DNA of 59,801 bases, from positions 1 to 59,801 of the forward strand of contig CAKMIX010000015.1 of the NCBI GenBank assembly GCA_927362715.1. The letters are read 5' to 3'. Made by a program: the position numbers and the translations under genes. Shown here piece after piece: positions 20,597 through 29,024 of the stretch. Position 1 is the stretch's first letter, and each line of letters begins with the position of its first letter. The notes beneath the pieces were generated by a model. It was given only the letters and a program-made list of their open reading frames with translations. It was not told where the DNA came from and searched no databases. This DNA is from an uncultured Clostridia bacterium. Its GTDB lineage: Bacteria > Bacillota > Clostridia > Oscillospirales > Acutalibacteraceae.

Positions 20597-22246
20597 GTGA
20601 TTACAGGACAAATGCTGAAAAATGCCCTGATCTCGGGGGCAAATAACCTGCAAAACCACCGCACGCAGGTGGATGCGCTCAACGTGTTCCCCGTCCCCGA
20701 CGGCGACACGGGCACGAACATGTCGCAGACCTGCGGCTCGGCGGTGCGGGAATTGCAGGTGTGCGGTGACGGAACGCCTGTGTGCGAGATTGCAAAGAAA
20801 GCGGCGAACGCCCTGCTGCGCGGCGCACGCGGGAACTCGGGCGTCATCCTTTCGCTGATCTTCCGCGGCGTGTCCAAGGGCTTCAAGGGGCTTGAGACCG
20901 CCGACGGCAGACAGCTTGCCGCAGCCTTCCAAATGGGGCAGGAATCCGCCTATAAGGCGGTCATGAAGCCTACGGAGGGCACCATCCTCACCGTTGTGCG
21001 CAAAGCGGCGCAGGCGGCGGTGCAGGCGGATGAAGCGGATGAAAAAAAGGTCATTGCCGTTCTTTGCGATGCGGCAAAGGCAGCGCTTGCCGAAACACCG
21101 GAGCTGCTGCCCGTACTTAAAGAAGCGGGCGTGGTGGATGCCGGCGGGCAGGGCTTTTTGTACGTACTCGAAGGCATGCGCGCCGTCATCGCGGACGGCG
21201 TTATGATCCAAAGCGAAGCGGATGGGGAAAAATCCGCTGAAAAGGAGAGCCGTGCCGCAAAATATCCATACCGCTGCTCGCTGCGCGTCCAAACGGGGCA
21301 GAGTGCCGCGGGAAGCGTCGAAAAACTGCGCGCATACCTGCAAAACACCGGCGACGGCGGGCAGGCGGAAGATACGGCGGACGGCATTTCGGTGCGTGTG
21401 GATACGGCGGAACCCGACGGCGTGCTGCGTGCGGCGCTCGCTTGCGGTACGCTGCACGATGTGAAGATCGAATACCGGGCGGACAGCGCCGAAGCGGCGG
21501 AAATGCAAACGCCGCCCCCCGCACCTGAACAGGCGGCACCCGACGCCGCAGAATCCCCTGCCGCACCCGCGCGCGTCGAGCCCGAAAAGGAATACGGCTT
21601 TGTTGCCGTGGCGGCGGGCGAGGGGCTTGAGCAGCTCTTTTATGAACTCGGCGCAGACCGGGTCGTTTCGGGCGGGCAGACCATGAACCCGAGCACGGAC
21701 GATATTTTGAACGCCATCCAGGCGACCCCTGCGCGGCATGTGTTTGTGCTGCCGAACAATAAAAACATCATCATGGCGGCGGAACAGACCGTGCATCTTG
21801 CCGACCGCGGCGTGAGCGTGCTTGCCACGCGCACCGTGCCGCAGGGCATCACCGCCATGCTCAGCTTTGACGAGGATTTAAGTCCCGAAGAGAACCACCT
21901 GCAAATGATGAAGGCTGCCGGCGGCGTGCATACCGCACAGGTGACCTTTGCCGCACGTGACAGCGAGATGCGCGGCGAGCGTATCAAAAAAGGGCAGATG
22001 CTCGGCATGGAGGACGGCAAGATCACGCTGGTGAGCGACGATTTGCTCGATACCGCTTACCGCGTCACGCGCCGCCTTGTGAAAAAATACAGCGGCTCGC
22101 TTGTGACCGTGTTTTACGGCGCAGACGCCGACGAAGCACAGGCGAACGCACTTGTGGAGCGGCTGCAGGCGCGCTTCCCGAATGTGGAGATCAACTGTGT
22201 CAGCGGCGGGCAGCCGGTCTACTATTTTCTCGTTTCCGTGGAGTAA
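20597..22246 (+). CDS. fakA: DAK2-domain fatty acid kinase-like protein (FakA/YloV)
   Basis: This 549-residue protein has the N-terminal Dak2 kinase domain with VFPVPDGDTGTNMSQT, the nucleotide and metal site, and LLRGARGNSGVILSLIFRG. A proline/alanine/glutamate-rich linker (about 300-330) leads to a C-terminal EDD-type domain (GGQTMNPSTDDILNAIQATP). In FakA, fatty acids delivered by FakB proteins are phosphorylated for lipid synthesis. No FakB gene is close. The start is GTG at 20597 with GGGAG upstream. It lies 13 bases after the Asp23-type gene and 24 bases before recG, matching the conserved yloU-yloV-recG block. Confidence 0.92.
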   Translation: MITGQMLKNALISGANNLQNHRTQVDALNVFPVPDGDTGTNMSQTCGSAVRELQVCGDGTPVCEIAKKAANALLRGARGNSGVILSLIFRGVSKGFKGLETADGRQLAAAFQMGQESAYKAVMKPTEGTILTVVRKAAQAAVQADEADEKKVIAVLCDAAKAALAETPELLPVLKEAGVVDAGGQGFLYVLEGMRAVIADGVMIQSEADGEKSAEKESRAAKYPYRCSLRVQTGQSAAGSVEKLRAYLQNTGDGGQAEDTADGISVRVDTAEPDGVLRAALACGTLHDVKIEYRADSAEAAEMQTPPPAPEQAAPDAAESPAAPARVEPEKEYGFVAVAAGEGLEQLFYELGADRVVSGGQTMNPSTDDILNAIQATPARHVFVLPNNKNIIMAAEQTVHLADRGVSVLATRTVPQGITAMLSFDEDLSPEENHLQMMKAAGGVHTAQVTFAARDSEMRGERIKKGQMLGMEDGKITLVSDDLLDTAYRVTRRLVKKYSGSLVTVFYGADADEAQANALVERLQARFPNVEINCVSGGQPVYYFLVSVE

Positions 22247-22270
22247 GAAGAATCGGATGGGGGCGAAAGC

Positions 22271-24304
22271 ATGCAGCTCAAAGCACCGATCCAATATGTC
22301 AAGGGTGTCGGTCCGACGCGCGCCGAGGCTTTTAAAAAGCTTTCGGTCACGACGGTCGGCGCCCTTCTGCGCTATTATCCGCGCGCGTATGAGGATTGGA
22401 GCCGGGTGGTCCCCATCCGCGAAATGCCCGAAAACGAGACCTGCTGCATTCGCGCCACCGTCTGTCACCAGCCGACGAAGATCCGCGTGCCGGGCGGACT
22501 GCTGCTTTATAAGACCTCTGTGACCGACGGCGCGGGGCTTTTGAACCTCACTTTTTTTAACAACAAATATATCGGCAATCAGCTCAAAGAGGGCGAGGAA
22601 TACCTGTTCTTCGGCAAGGCGGCTTACAACAAATACGGTGCGCGTGAAATGGCGTCGCCGCTCTTTCAAAAGCCGCACAGTGCCCACCGCATCCGTCCGA
22701 TCTATCCGTCGAGCGCCGCGCTGCCCTCCAAGACGATCGAACGCTGTGTGCAGAATGCGCTCGATTCGCTCGACGCGCCGATCCCCGATTTCCTCCCCGA
22801 GGAAGTGCGCACGCAAAACGGGCTTTGCACGCTGGACGAAGCCATCCGCGGCATCCATTTCCCGTCGGACAACAAAACGCTTGAAACGGCGCGCAGGCGG
22901 CTGATCTTTGACGAGCTGTTCCTGCTGCAGCTTGGGCTTTTGCAGATGAAAACGCGCGCGCAGACACATACCACCGGCTGCGTGGTCACGCGCGACGAAA
23001 CGCAGGATTTTGCGGCGCACCTGCCCTTTACCATGACGAATGCGCAAAGCCGCGCCGTGCGCGAGGCTGTAGCGGATATGCGCTCGGGCGAGCCGATGAA
23101 CCGCCTTTTGCAGGGGGATGTCGGCTCAGGCAAAACCGCCGTTGCGGCGGCGCTCGTGTATACGGCGGCGGCAAACGGCTTGCAGTCAGCGGTCATGGCG
23201 CCGACCGAGGTGCTCGCCGAGCAGCACCTGCGCACCTTCGAAAACTTTTTTGCGGGCACAAATGTCCGCACCGCCCTTTTGACGGGCTCCATGACTGCCG
23301 CCGAAAAGCGCGCGGTCAAGGCGGCGCTTGCCGACGGCTCGGTGCAGCTTGCGGTCGGTACGCACGCGCTCATCCAGGAGGATGTGGATTTCAAGCGGCT
23401 CGGGCTCGTGGTAACGGATGAGCAGCACCGCTTCGGCGTCGCGCAGCGCGCCACGCTTGCGGCAAAGGGCGACAGCCCGCACATCCTCGTCATGTCCGCA
23501 ACGCCCATCCCGCGCACGCTCGGGCTGATGCTGTACGGGGATTTGGACGTTTCGGTGCTTGACGAGCTGCCCCCCGGGCGGCAGCCTGTGGAGACCTACT
23601 GCGTGGGTACGTCTTACCGCCCGCGCATCTACAATTTTCTGAAAAAACACATCCAAAAGGGCTTGCAGGGTTACATCGTCTGCCCGCTGGTGGAAGAGGG
23701 CGAAAGCGACCTTGTCCCCGCGCAGGAATACTATGCCGAATTACAGAACGGTGCGTTCCGCGGCTACCGTTTGGGGCTTTTGCACGGGCGCATGAAGCCG
23801 AAGGAAAAAGAGAAGGTCATGCGCGCATTCGCAGCGGGTGAGATCGACCTGCTTGTTTCCACGGTCGTCATCGAAGTCGGTGTGGACGTGCCCAATGCCG
23901 TCGTGATGGTGATCGAAAACGCAGAACGCTTCGGGCTCTCGCAGCTGCACCAGCTGCGCGGCAGGGTGGGGCGCGGCAGCGAAAAATCCACCTGTATTTT
24001 GGTGTCCGACGCACAGAATGAAGAGGCGAAGGCGCGCTTCAATGTGCTGTGCGAGACGACGGACGGCTTCAAGATCGCGGACGCGGACTTAAAACTGCGC
24101 GGCCCCGGCGATTTCTTCGGCAAGCGCCAGCACGGGCTGCCCGCCCTGCGGCTGGCGGATCTGCTGCGCGACACGGGGCTGCTCGTAACGGTGCGCCGCG
24201 CGGCGGAACAGCTCCTGCAAACAGACCCGACGCTTGAAATGCCGGAGCACGCGGCGCTTCGGAAACAGACGGACAAAATGTTTGCCGCCGCAAGCGTCGG
24301 ATGA
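22271..24304 (+). CDS. recG: ATP-dependent DNA helicase RecG
   Basis: This 677-residue helicase remodels stalled replication forks and Holliday junctions. The N-terminal wedge domain contains an OB fold (TSVTDGAGLLNLTFFNNKY). The motor has Walker A GDVGSGKTAVAAAL, the DEQH box in VTDEQHRFGVAQR, MSATPIPRTLGLML, and the RecG helical hairpin and TRG region near the end (LHQLRGRVGRGSEK, LRGPGDFFGKRQHG). Length is normal. The stop overlaps an ATG of the following gene region in ATGA, and the block continues with endonuclease IV. Confidence 0.97.
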   Translation: MQLKAPIQYVKGVGPTRAEAFKKLSVTTVGALLRYYPRAYEDWSRVVPIREMPENETCCIRATVCHQPTKIRVPGGLLLYKTSVTDGAGLLNLTFFNNKYIGNQLKEGEEYLFFGKAAYNKYGAREMASPLFQKPHSAHRIRPIYPSSAALPSKTIERCVQNALDSLDAPIPDFLPEEVRTQNGLCTLDEAIRGIHFPSDNKTLETARRRLIFDELFLLQLGLLQMKTRAQTHTTGCVVTRDETQDFAAHLPFTMTNAQSRAVREAVADMRSGEPMNRLLQGDVGSGKTAVAAALVYTAAANGLQSAVMAPTEVLAEQHLRTFENFFAGTNVRTALLTGSMTAAEKRAVKAALADGSVQLAVGTHALIQEDVDFKRLGLVVTDEQHRFGVAQRATLAAKGDSPHILVMSATPIPRTLGLMLYGDLDVSVLDELPPGRQPVETYCVGTSYRPRIYNFLKKHIQKGLQGYIVCPLVEEGESDLVPAQEYYAELQNGAFRGYRLGLLHGRMKPKEKEKVMRAFAAGEIDLLVSTVVIEVGVDVPNAVVMVIENAERFGLSQLHQLRGRVGRGSEKSTCILVSDAQNEEAKARFNVLCETTDGFKIADADLKLRGPGDFFGKRQHGLPALRLADLLRDTGLLVTVRRAAEQLLQTDPTLEMPEHAALRKQTDKMFAAASVG

Positions 24305-24315
24305 AAGGAATCGAT

Positions 24316-25161
24316 ATGGAAACAACGAATACATACAGCTTAGGCGCGCATCTGTCGTGCGCGAAGGGCTTTCTGCATATGGGAAAAGAGGCAAAGGGCG
24401 CTGGCATGAACACCATGCAGTTCTTCCTGCGCAACCCGCGCGGCGCGTCGGCAAAACCGCTTGATGAGACGGATGCGGCGGCGCTGCGGGCGTTCCTTAC
24501 GGAAAACGATTTCGCCCCCGTTGTGGCGCACGCGCCGTATACGCTCAACCCCTGTTCGCCGGATGACCGTGTGCGCGAGCTCGCAGGCGAAATGCTCGCG
24601 GATGATCTGCGGCGGATGGAACATCTGCCGGGGAATTTTTACAATTTCCACCCCGGCTCGCGGCTAAAACAGCCGCCCGATACGGCGGTGGATGCGATCG
24701 CGGGGCTTTTGAACCGGCTGCTCACACCGGAGATGCACACGACCGTGCTTTTGGAGACGATGGCAGGCAAGGGCAGTGAGGTCGGCGGGAGCTTTTCGGA
24801 GCTGCGCGCGATCCTTGACCGTGTGGATTTGCAGGACAAGGTCGGCGTGTGTCTGGATACCTGCCATGTTTGGGATGCAGGCTATGACATTGCCGAAGAT
24901 CTGGATGGCATGCTGGAGAAATTCGACCGCGAGATCGGGCTTGAAAAACTTTGCTTCGTCCATCTGAACGACAGCCTGAACCCCTGCGGCAGCCATAAGG
25001 ACCGCCACGCCCTGCTCGGGAAAGGGGAGATCGGCATGGATGCGCTCTGCCGCGTGGTAACGCATCCGCGCTTGCGGCACCTGCCCTTTGTGCTGGAGAC
25101 CCCGACGGATACCGCGGGCCATGCGGCGGAGATTCAAATGCTTTTGGAACAAATACGATAA
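24316..25161 (+). CDS. nfo: Endonuclease IV (AP endonuclease)
   Basis: This 281-residue TIM-barrel enzyme cuts DNA at abasic sites during base excision repair. It begins LGAHLSCAKGFLHMGKEAKG and contains VVAHAPYTLNPCSPDDRV, FHPGSR, LLETMAGKGSEVG, GVCLDTCHVWDAGYD, HLNDSLNPCGSHKDRH and ends with a conserved FVLETPTDTAGH, which together carry the three-zinc ligands. I chose ATG 24316 because AAAGGA is six bases upstream; an ATG at 24301 overlaps the recG stop and would add five residues. It is the DNA-repair partner of recG in this run. Confidence 0.95.
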   Translation: METTNTYSLGAHLSCAKGFLHMGKEAKGAGMNTMQFFLRNPRGASAKPLDETDAAALRAFLTENDFAPVVAHAPYTLNPCSPDDRVRELAGEMLADDLRRMEHLPGNFYNFHPGSRLKQPPDTAVDAIAGLLNRLLTPEMHTTVLLETMAGKGSEVGGSFSELRAILDRVDLQDKVGVCLDTCHVWDAGYDIAEDLDGMLEKFDREIGLEKLCFVHLNDSLNPCGSHKDRHALLGKGEIGMDALCRVVTHPRLRHLPFVLETPTDTAGHAAEIQMLLEQIR

Positions 25162-25174
25162 GGGAGGACTTTGG

Positions 25175-26095
25175 ATGAAAAAACGGCTGATTGCAGTCCT
25201 GCTGTTCGGCGCCATGCTTTGCGGTGTGCTGACGGGCTGCGGGGACGACGGCAGAATCGAGGACAGCGGCACATCCGATGCGGCGCTGCAAGCGCGGCTT
25301 GCCGACAATTCAGGCCGCGTGATGGTGCTCAGCTACAACACCGCCGCCCCCTGGGGCAGCTTTTGGGACGGCACGTCCTCGAATAAGCGCGCCCCGCTTT
25401 TTGCTGAGCAGATTTTAAGCATCGCGCCCGATTCCATGGGTGTGCAGGAGCTCAACTCGAATTGGGCCGAAAAAATGGAGGAGCTGCTGCCCGCTTACGC
25501 CTATTATGGGGTACAGCGCGGCGGTGACGGCAGCGAAAAGACCTCTGAGATGTGCGGGATCTTCTATCTTAAGGACAAATACGAGCTTTTGGACAGCGGC
25601 ACGTTCTGGCTTTCCGAAACGCCCGACACGGAATCCAAATATGCGGACGCGGGCTGCAACCGCATCTGCTCGTATGTGGTGCTGCAAAACAAAACAACGG
25701 GCTTTGCCTACGCGCATTTCAACACGCATCTTGACAACGTCAGCGAAGCGGCACGAACTCTGGGCGGTAATTTGATCGCCGAACGCGCGACAGCGATGGT
25801 GGAAAGCTACGGCGGGGCTCTGCCGGTGGTCATCACGGGCGACTTTAACCAGAACCGTGACGGGACGGCGTGCGCCGCGCTCGAAGCGGCGGGCTTTGTC
25901 AATACGCAGCCCGAAAAGGAGGATACGCAGCCGACCTATCACGCTTGGGGCGAACAGACCACAGGACAGGCGATCGACTTTATTTTCCGAAACGATGCGT
26001 TCGCTTCGGTGTCGCACCACGTATACGCACAGACGGTGGACGGCACCTGTGTTTCCGACCACTACGCCGTCGGCGCGGAGCTTCAAGCCGAATAA
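25175..26095 (+). CDS. Endonuclease/exonuclease/phosphatase-family lipoprotein
   Basis: The 306-residue product has a lipoprotein signal (VLTGC, Cys22) and the EEP fold: LSYNTAAPWGSF, the metal-binding Glu in MGVQELNSNWAEKM, AYAHFNTHLDN, ITGDFNQNRDG and the terminal CVSDHYAV. All catalytic residues seem present. Extracellular EEP proteins can be nucleases or sphingomyelinase-like phosphodiesterases; which one is not decided by sequence. AAGGGAGGA lies before the ATG. It is the last gene of the rny-to-EEP co-directional run. Confidence 0.85.
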   Translation: MKKRLIAVLLFGAMLCGVLTGCGDDGRIEDSGTSDAALQARLADNSGRVMVLSYNTAAPWGSFWDGTSSNKRAPLFAEQILSIAPDSMGVQELNSNWAEKMEELLPAYAYYGVQRGGDGSEKTSEMCGIFYLKDKYELLDSGTFWLSETPDTESKYADAGCNRICSYVVLQNKTTGFAYAHFNTHLDNVSEAARTLGGNLIAERATAMVESYGGALPVVITGDFNQNRDGTACAALEAAGFVNTQPEKEDTQPTYHAWGEQTTGQAIDFIFRNDAFASVSHHVYAQTVDGTCVSDHYAVGAELQAE

Positions 26096-26123
26096 AGGAC
26101 CTGCGCCAAAACACAAAAGTTTT

Positions 26124-26185
26124 CGCCCGCCTTGGGGGCGGGCGGCGGGGTAGAGGGGCAGCGCCCCCGGCGTCTTGCAGGACGC
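26124..26185. repeat. Cluster of three GC-rich hairpins
   Basis: Three close stems occur after the EEP gene: CGCCCGCC/GGCGGGCG (26124-26144), GGGGC/GCCCC (26155-26167) and GCGTC/GACGC (26170-26185). None has a T run after it. The rest of the 26096-26355 gap holds no gene, apart from a terminator near its right end. The arrangement resembles the GC-rich repeat patches common between genes in this group of bacteria; I cannot test copy number from one window. Confidence 0.4.
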
Positions 26186-26297
26186 GAAATTCTTTTCTGT
26201 AAAAAGCGCAGGAGGGGAAGCCTCGATACGGTGAGCGGCGACGCATAGCACCCGCACCGCAAGCGCAATATCGGCGCATGGATGATTTTGACACAAA

Positions 26298-26326
26298 AGC
26301 AGCCGGGGCATTTGCCCTCGGCTGCT
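26298..26326 (-). terminator. Terminator of the FGGY kinase unit, probably bidirectional
   Basis: AGCAGCCGGGGCA (26298-26310) and GCCCTCGGCTGCT (26314-26326) form a stem with one mismatch and a small loop. In the minus direction it is followed by TTTTGTGTC; in the plus direction by TTCTTCTG. Confidence 0.8.
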
Positions 26327-26355
26327 TTCTTCTGTTATGGAAATTTTCTTTGTGT

Positions 26356-27975
26356 TTACACATTCGCGTTGAGCTTGGCGAAATTGTCCTTGTTCACCTT
26401 GTACAGCGCTTTGTAGACCTCAAAATTGCGGTCATAGATCTTTTTGTTTTCCGTGTTCGGATAGAAGGTCTTTGCGGCGGGGATCAGCTTTTTCGCCTCG
26501 CCCAGATCCTTGATCAGCCCCGTGCCGACTGCGATGGTCGCCGCCGCGCCGACTGCGCCGATGTTCTGCGGGCTCGCGACGGTCTCAATGATCTTACCCG
26601 TGCAGTCCGCCATGATCTGGCAGGTGATGTCGCTCAAGGCTCCGCCGCCGACAAAACGAACTACGTCGGAGGTCTTGATCTTCTTTTCCTGCGTCTCCAG
26701 CATCCAGCGCAGATGATAGCAGACACCCTCGACGACCGCGCGGATCATTTCGGACTTGCCCGTCTCCAGGCTGATGTTAAAGAACATGCCGCGCGCGTTC
26801 GGGTCTTCAAACGGGCAGCGGTTGCCGTGCAGCCACGGGGTGAAGATCACGCCGCCCGCGCCGGCGGGAACGGTGTCTACGACCGCCATCATATAGTCGT
26901 ACAAATTGGTATACACGACCTCGCGGTCCTCGCGGTGATGCTTCAAGTCATGGCTCTTATCGAGATAAATGTCGATCTCATCGAGCGCAAGGTGATCCTT
27001 GACCCATTCCACGCACTTTGCGGCGGTTTCGAGCTCCGCAAAATAGTTGAAGTAACCTTCGCGTGCGCCGACGATCGCTGCGATCATCGCATTTGCATCG
27101 ACCACGCTCTTGTCTACCACGGTGGAGACCCAGCCCGACGTGCCGGAATAGATATGCGTATCCCCGAGGTCTACACTGCCCGCGCCTACGCCGATGAGCG
27201 AAGCGTCGCCGCCGCCGCCGAACACGGCCGTGCCCTCTTCGAGCCCCAGCTCTTCCGCCTGCTGCTTGCGCAGCTTGCCGACGCGGTCGGTGCTGCGGAC
27301 GATCTTTGCCAAATGCTTTTCCTGTACGCCGTACAGCTTGCACATTTCGGGGCTCCAGCCCTCTTTGCCCTTGCGGATATCATACAGCAGCGCGCCGAAG
27401 GCGGAATCGGGCGTCATCACGAACTCGCCCGTCATGCGGCAGATGAGGTATTCTTTGACATCCAGCCACTTATGTACTTTCGCAAAAACTTCGGGCTCAT
27501 GCGCCTCGACCCATTTGTATTTCCAAACGGGGTCTTTGACCGAACAGGCGACCGCACCCGTGACTTGCAGCGCCTTCAAAAGCTTTGGCACATATGCGCC
27601 CGCGATCTGCGGCCCGTAGGCAATGCCCTTTTTCAGTTCCTCGCGCGCGCGCTGATCCATATAGCTCATTGCGCGGCGCACGGCGTTGCCGTTCTCATCC
27701 ACCAGCACGAGCCCCTGCATCTGTGAGCAGAACGAGATGCCGGCGATGTCCTTCTTGTTCACCTTGACCTTTTTCATCACGGTGCGGGTGCTCTTGACCA
27801 TGGCGTCCCACCACTCGTCCGGATCCTGCTCCGCACCGCCGCCGGGCAGCACATACAGGTTGTACCCCTCACTTGCCGCGGCAAGCAGCTCGATCGTGTC
27901 CGTGATCGAGAACAGGCAGGTCTTTACACCCGTCGTACCGATGTCGTAGGCAAGTACATATACCGGATTTACCAT
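26356..27975 (-). CDS. FGGY-family carbohydrate kinase
   Basis: This 539-residue kinase has the N-terminal phosphate-binding motif LAYDIGTTGVKTCLF, ISFCSQMQGLVLVDENG, an ATP-binding central GTSGWVST, and the FGGY C-terminal signature near GGGALSDITCQIMADCTG. It is most like the xylulokinase branch. It should phosphorylate a pentulose or related sugar. It is transcribed leftward with the TetR regulator 16 bases upstream. On the other side of that regulator are a class III aminotransferase and a class II aldolase, so the sugar may feed an aldolase pathway. Substrate is undetermined; the central insert KDPVWKYKWVEAHEPEVF is not enough to tell. Confidence 0.88.
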   Translation of the reverse strand: MVNPVYVLAYDIGTTGVKTCLFSITDTIELLAAASEGYNLYVLPGGGAEQDPDEWWDAMVKSTRTVMKKVKVNKKDIAGISFCSQMQGLVLVDENGNAVRRAMSYMDQRAREELKKGIAYGPQIAGAYVPKLLKALQVTGAVACSVKDPVWKYKWVEAHEPEVFAKVHKWLDVKEYLICRMTGEFVMTPDSAFGALLYDIRKGKEGWSPEMCKLYGVQEKHLAKIVRSTDRVGKLRKQQAEELGLEEGTAVFGGGGDASLIGVGAGSVDLGDTHIYSGTSGWVSTVVDKSVVDANAMIAAIVGAREGYFNYFAELETAAKCVEWVKDHLALDEIDIYLDKSHDLKHHREDREVVYTNLYDYMMAVVDTVPAGAGGVIFTPWLHGNRCPFEDPNARGMFFNISLETGKSEMIRAVVEGVCYHLRWMLETQEKKIKTSDVVRFVGGGALSDITCQIMADCTGKIIETVASPQNIGAVGAAATIAVGTGLIKDLGEAKKLIPAAKTFYPNTENKKIYDRNFEVYKALYKVNKDNFAKLNANV

Positions 27976-27991
27976 AGAATGACCTCCAACG

Positions 27992-28651
27992 TCAGTTTTG
28001 CTTTTTTAAGGCGGATTTCACGAATTTCAGGCACTGCTCTACCACAAAATCGTCCCGCTCGGTGATGTCGCTGCCCGCGTAGATGCGGAAACGCTCGATG
28101 TAATAGTCGCAGGCATAGGAAAATTGCAGCGACATAAAGATGTTGTCCAAAAGCCAGGCGGCAAAAGGCGCGTCGATGTCCTCCCGGATGTCGCCCGCCT
28201 TTTTGCCCTCCTCGATCGCCACGCGGTAGATGCGCGCAGTGAGCGATTCCATTTCATAGGCGAACTGCGACGCGAAACGCGGGTTGATCTCAGCGGTCAT
28301 ACCGTTATACAGGCGCAGCAGCACGGCACTTTCTTTCGAGGTGCGCTGGATCTCGCGGATGATGCGCTCGACTTTGACGAGAATATCCTCCTGGCTTACC
28401 GCCAGACGGTCCAAAAGCTCGGTCATGCTGCGGATGCTGTGCTGTACGACGGTCAGGAACAGATCCTGCTTGCTTTCAAAGTATTTGTAAAGCGAGCCGA
28501 CGCTGACCTGCGCTTTTTTGGCAATAACGGTCATGTTGGCGTTTTCAAAGCCGTGCAGGGAAAACTCCACCGTCGCCGCGTCCAAAATGCGCTGCCGCTT
28601 TTCGGGGGCGATGTTGTCAAAGGTCGGTTTGTGGTGCTTTTGCAGATCCAT
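27992..28651 (-). CDS. TetR/AcrR-family transcriptional regulator
   Basis: The 219-residue product has an N-terminal TetR helix-turn-helix (KAQVSVGSLYKYFESKQDLF) and a helical ligand-binding C-terminal domain. It reads PEKRQRILDAATVEFSLHGF at its start, as typical for the family. It lies between the FGGY kinase and the divergent aminotransferase-aldolase genes, and two matching inverted repeats lie upstream of it. It probably senses a pathway metabolite. Whether it represses or activates the divergent genes is not decided by sequence. Confidence 0.9.
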   Translation of the reverse strand: MDLQKHHKPTFDNIAPEKRQRILDAATVEFSLHGFENANMTVIAKKAQVSVGSLYKYFESKQDLFLTVVQHSIRSMTELLDRLAVSQEDILVKVERIIREIQRTSKESAVLLRLYNGMTAEINPRFASQFAYEMESLTARIYRVAIEEGKKAGDIREDIDAPFAAWLLDNIFMSLQFSYACDYYIERFRIYAGSDITERDDFVVEQCLKFVKSALKKQN

Positions 28652-28699
28652 TTCTCGCGTGCTCCTTTAGCCGGATAACGGCATAAAGCATTATAGTAT

Positions 28700-28728
28700 A
28701 TTCTACCATAAACCCTCTGTGTGTTCAA
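28700..28728 (-). promoter_or_regulatory. Promoter of tetR and FGGY kinase
   Basis: On the minus strand TTGAAC (28723-28728) and TAGAAT (28700-28705) are separated by 17 bases. TATACT and TATAAT further downstream could offer alternative -10 boxes. Confidence 0.65.
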
Positions 28729-28782
28729 GAAAAATTTTAAACGGGGGACACTGCCGAAAGCAAGACGCAAGGAAAGACAAAG

Positions 28783-28799
28783 TAGTTAAAAACTAACTG
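28783..28799. promoter_or_regulatory. Putative TetR operator 1
   Basis: TAGTTA-AAAAC-TAACTG is a near-perfect inverted repeat with a 5-base centre. It matches operator 2 63 bases away and lies between the divergent promoters. Confidence 0.6.
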
Positions 28800-28845
28800 C
28801 GACAGGTGGGGAACAACTGAAAACACCGCTCGCCTCGTCCCGAGG

Positions 28846-28862
28846 TAGTTAAAAAATAACTA
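28846..28862. promoter_or_regulatory. Putative TetR operator 2
   Basis: TAGTTA-AAAAA-TAACTA is a perfect 6-bp inverted repeat with the same 5-base centre as operator 1. Size and symmetry suit a TetR dimer. The rest of the 28650-29024 gap contains the two promoters and no gene. Confidence 0.65.
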
Positions 28863-28921
28863 TAGCGGTCTCGAAAAAATTAAAATTTTTGATTTGTTCA
28901 CATTTTTAACCAAAAAAGGCG

Positions 28922-28949
28922 TTGACATTATGATGTTTTGTGGTATAAT
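28922..28949 (+). promoter_or_regulatory. Promoter of the aminotransferase-aldolase genes
   Basis: Consensus TTGACA (28922-28927) and TATAAT (28944-28949) with a 16-base spacer precede a 75-base leader and GGAGG at the aminotransferase start. This is one of the strongest-looking promoters in the window. Confidence 0.88.
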
Positions 28950-29024
28950 GCAAGTGAATAAAGATTCACCCACTTTCACTTTGCGCGGTGGGTCTCGATC
29001 AAATACATAAAACGGAGGAAGAGT

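Noticed and set aside
24301-24315. ATG at 24301 as endonuclease IV start
   Set aside because: It overlaps the recG stop and has no ribosome site, while AAAGGA is well placed for the ATG at 24316; the longer form cannot be fully excluded.
26278-27726. 482-codon plus-strand open frame opposite the FGGY kinase
   Set aside because: Mirror frame in GC-rich sequence; the kinase on the minus strand has all family motifs.
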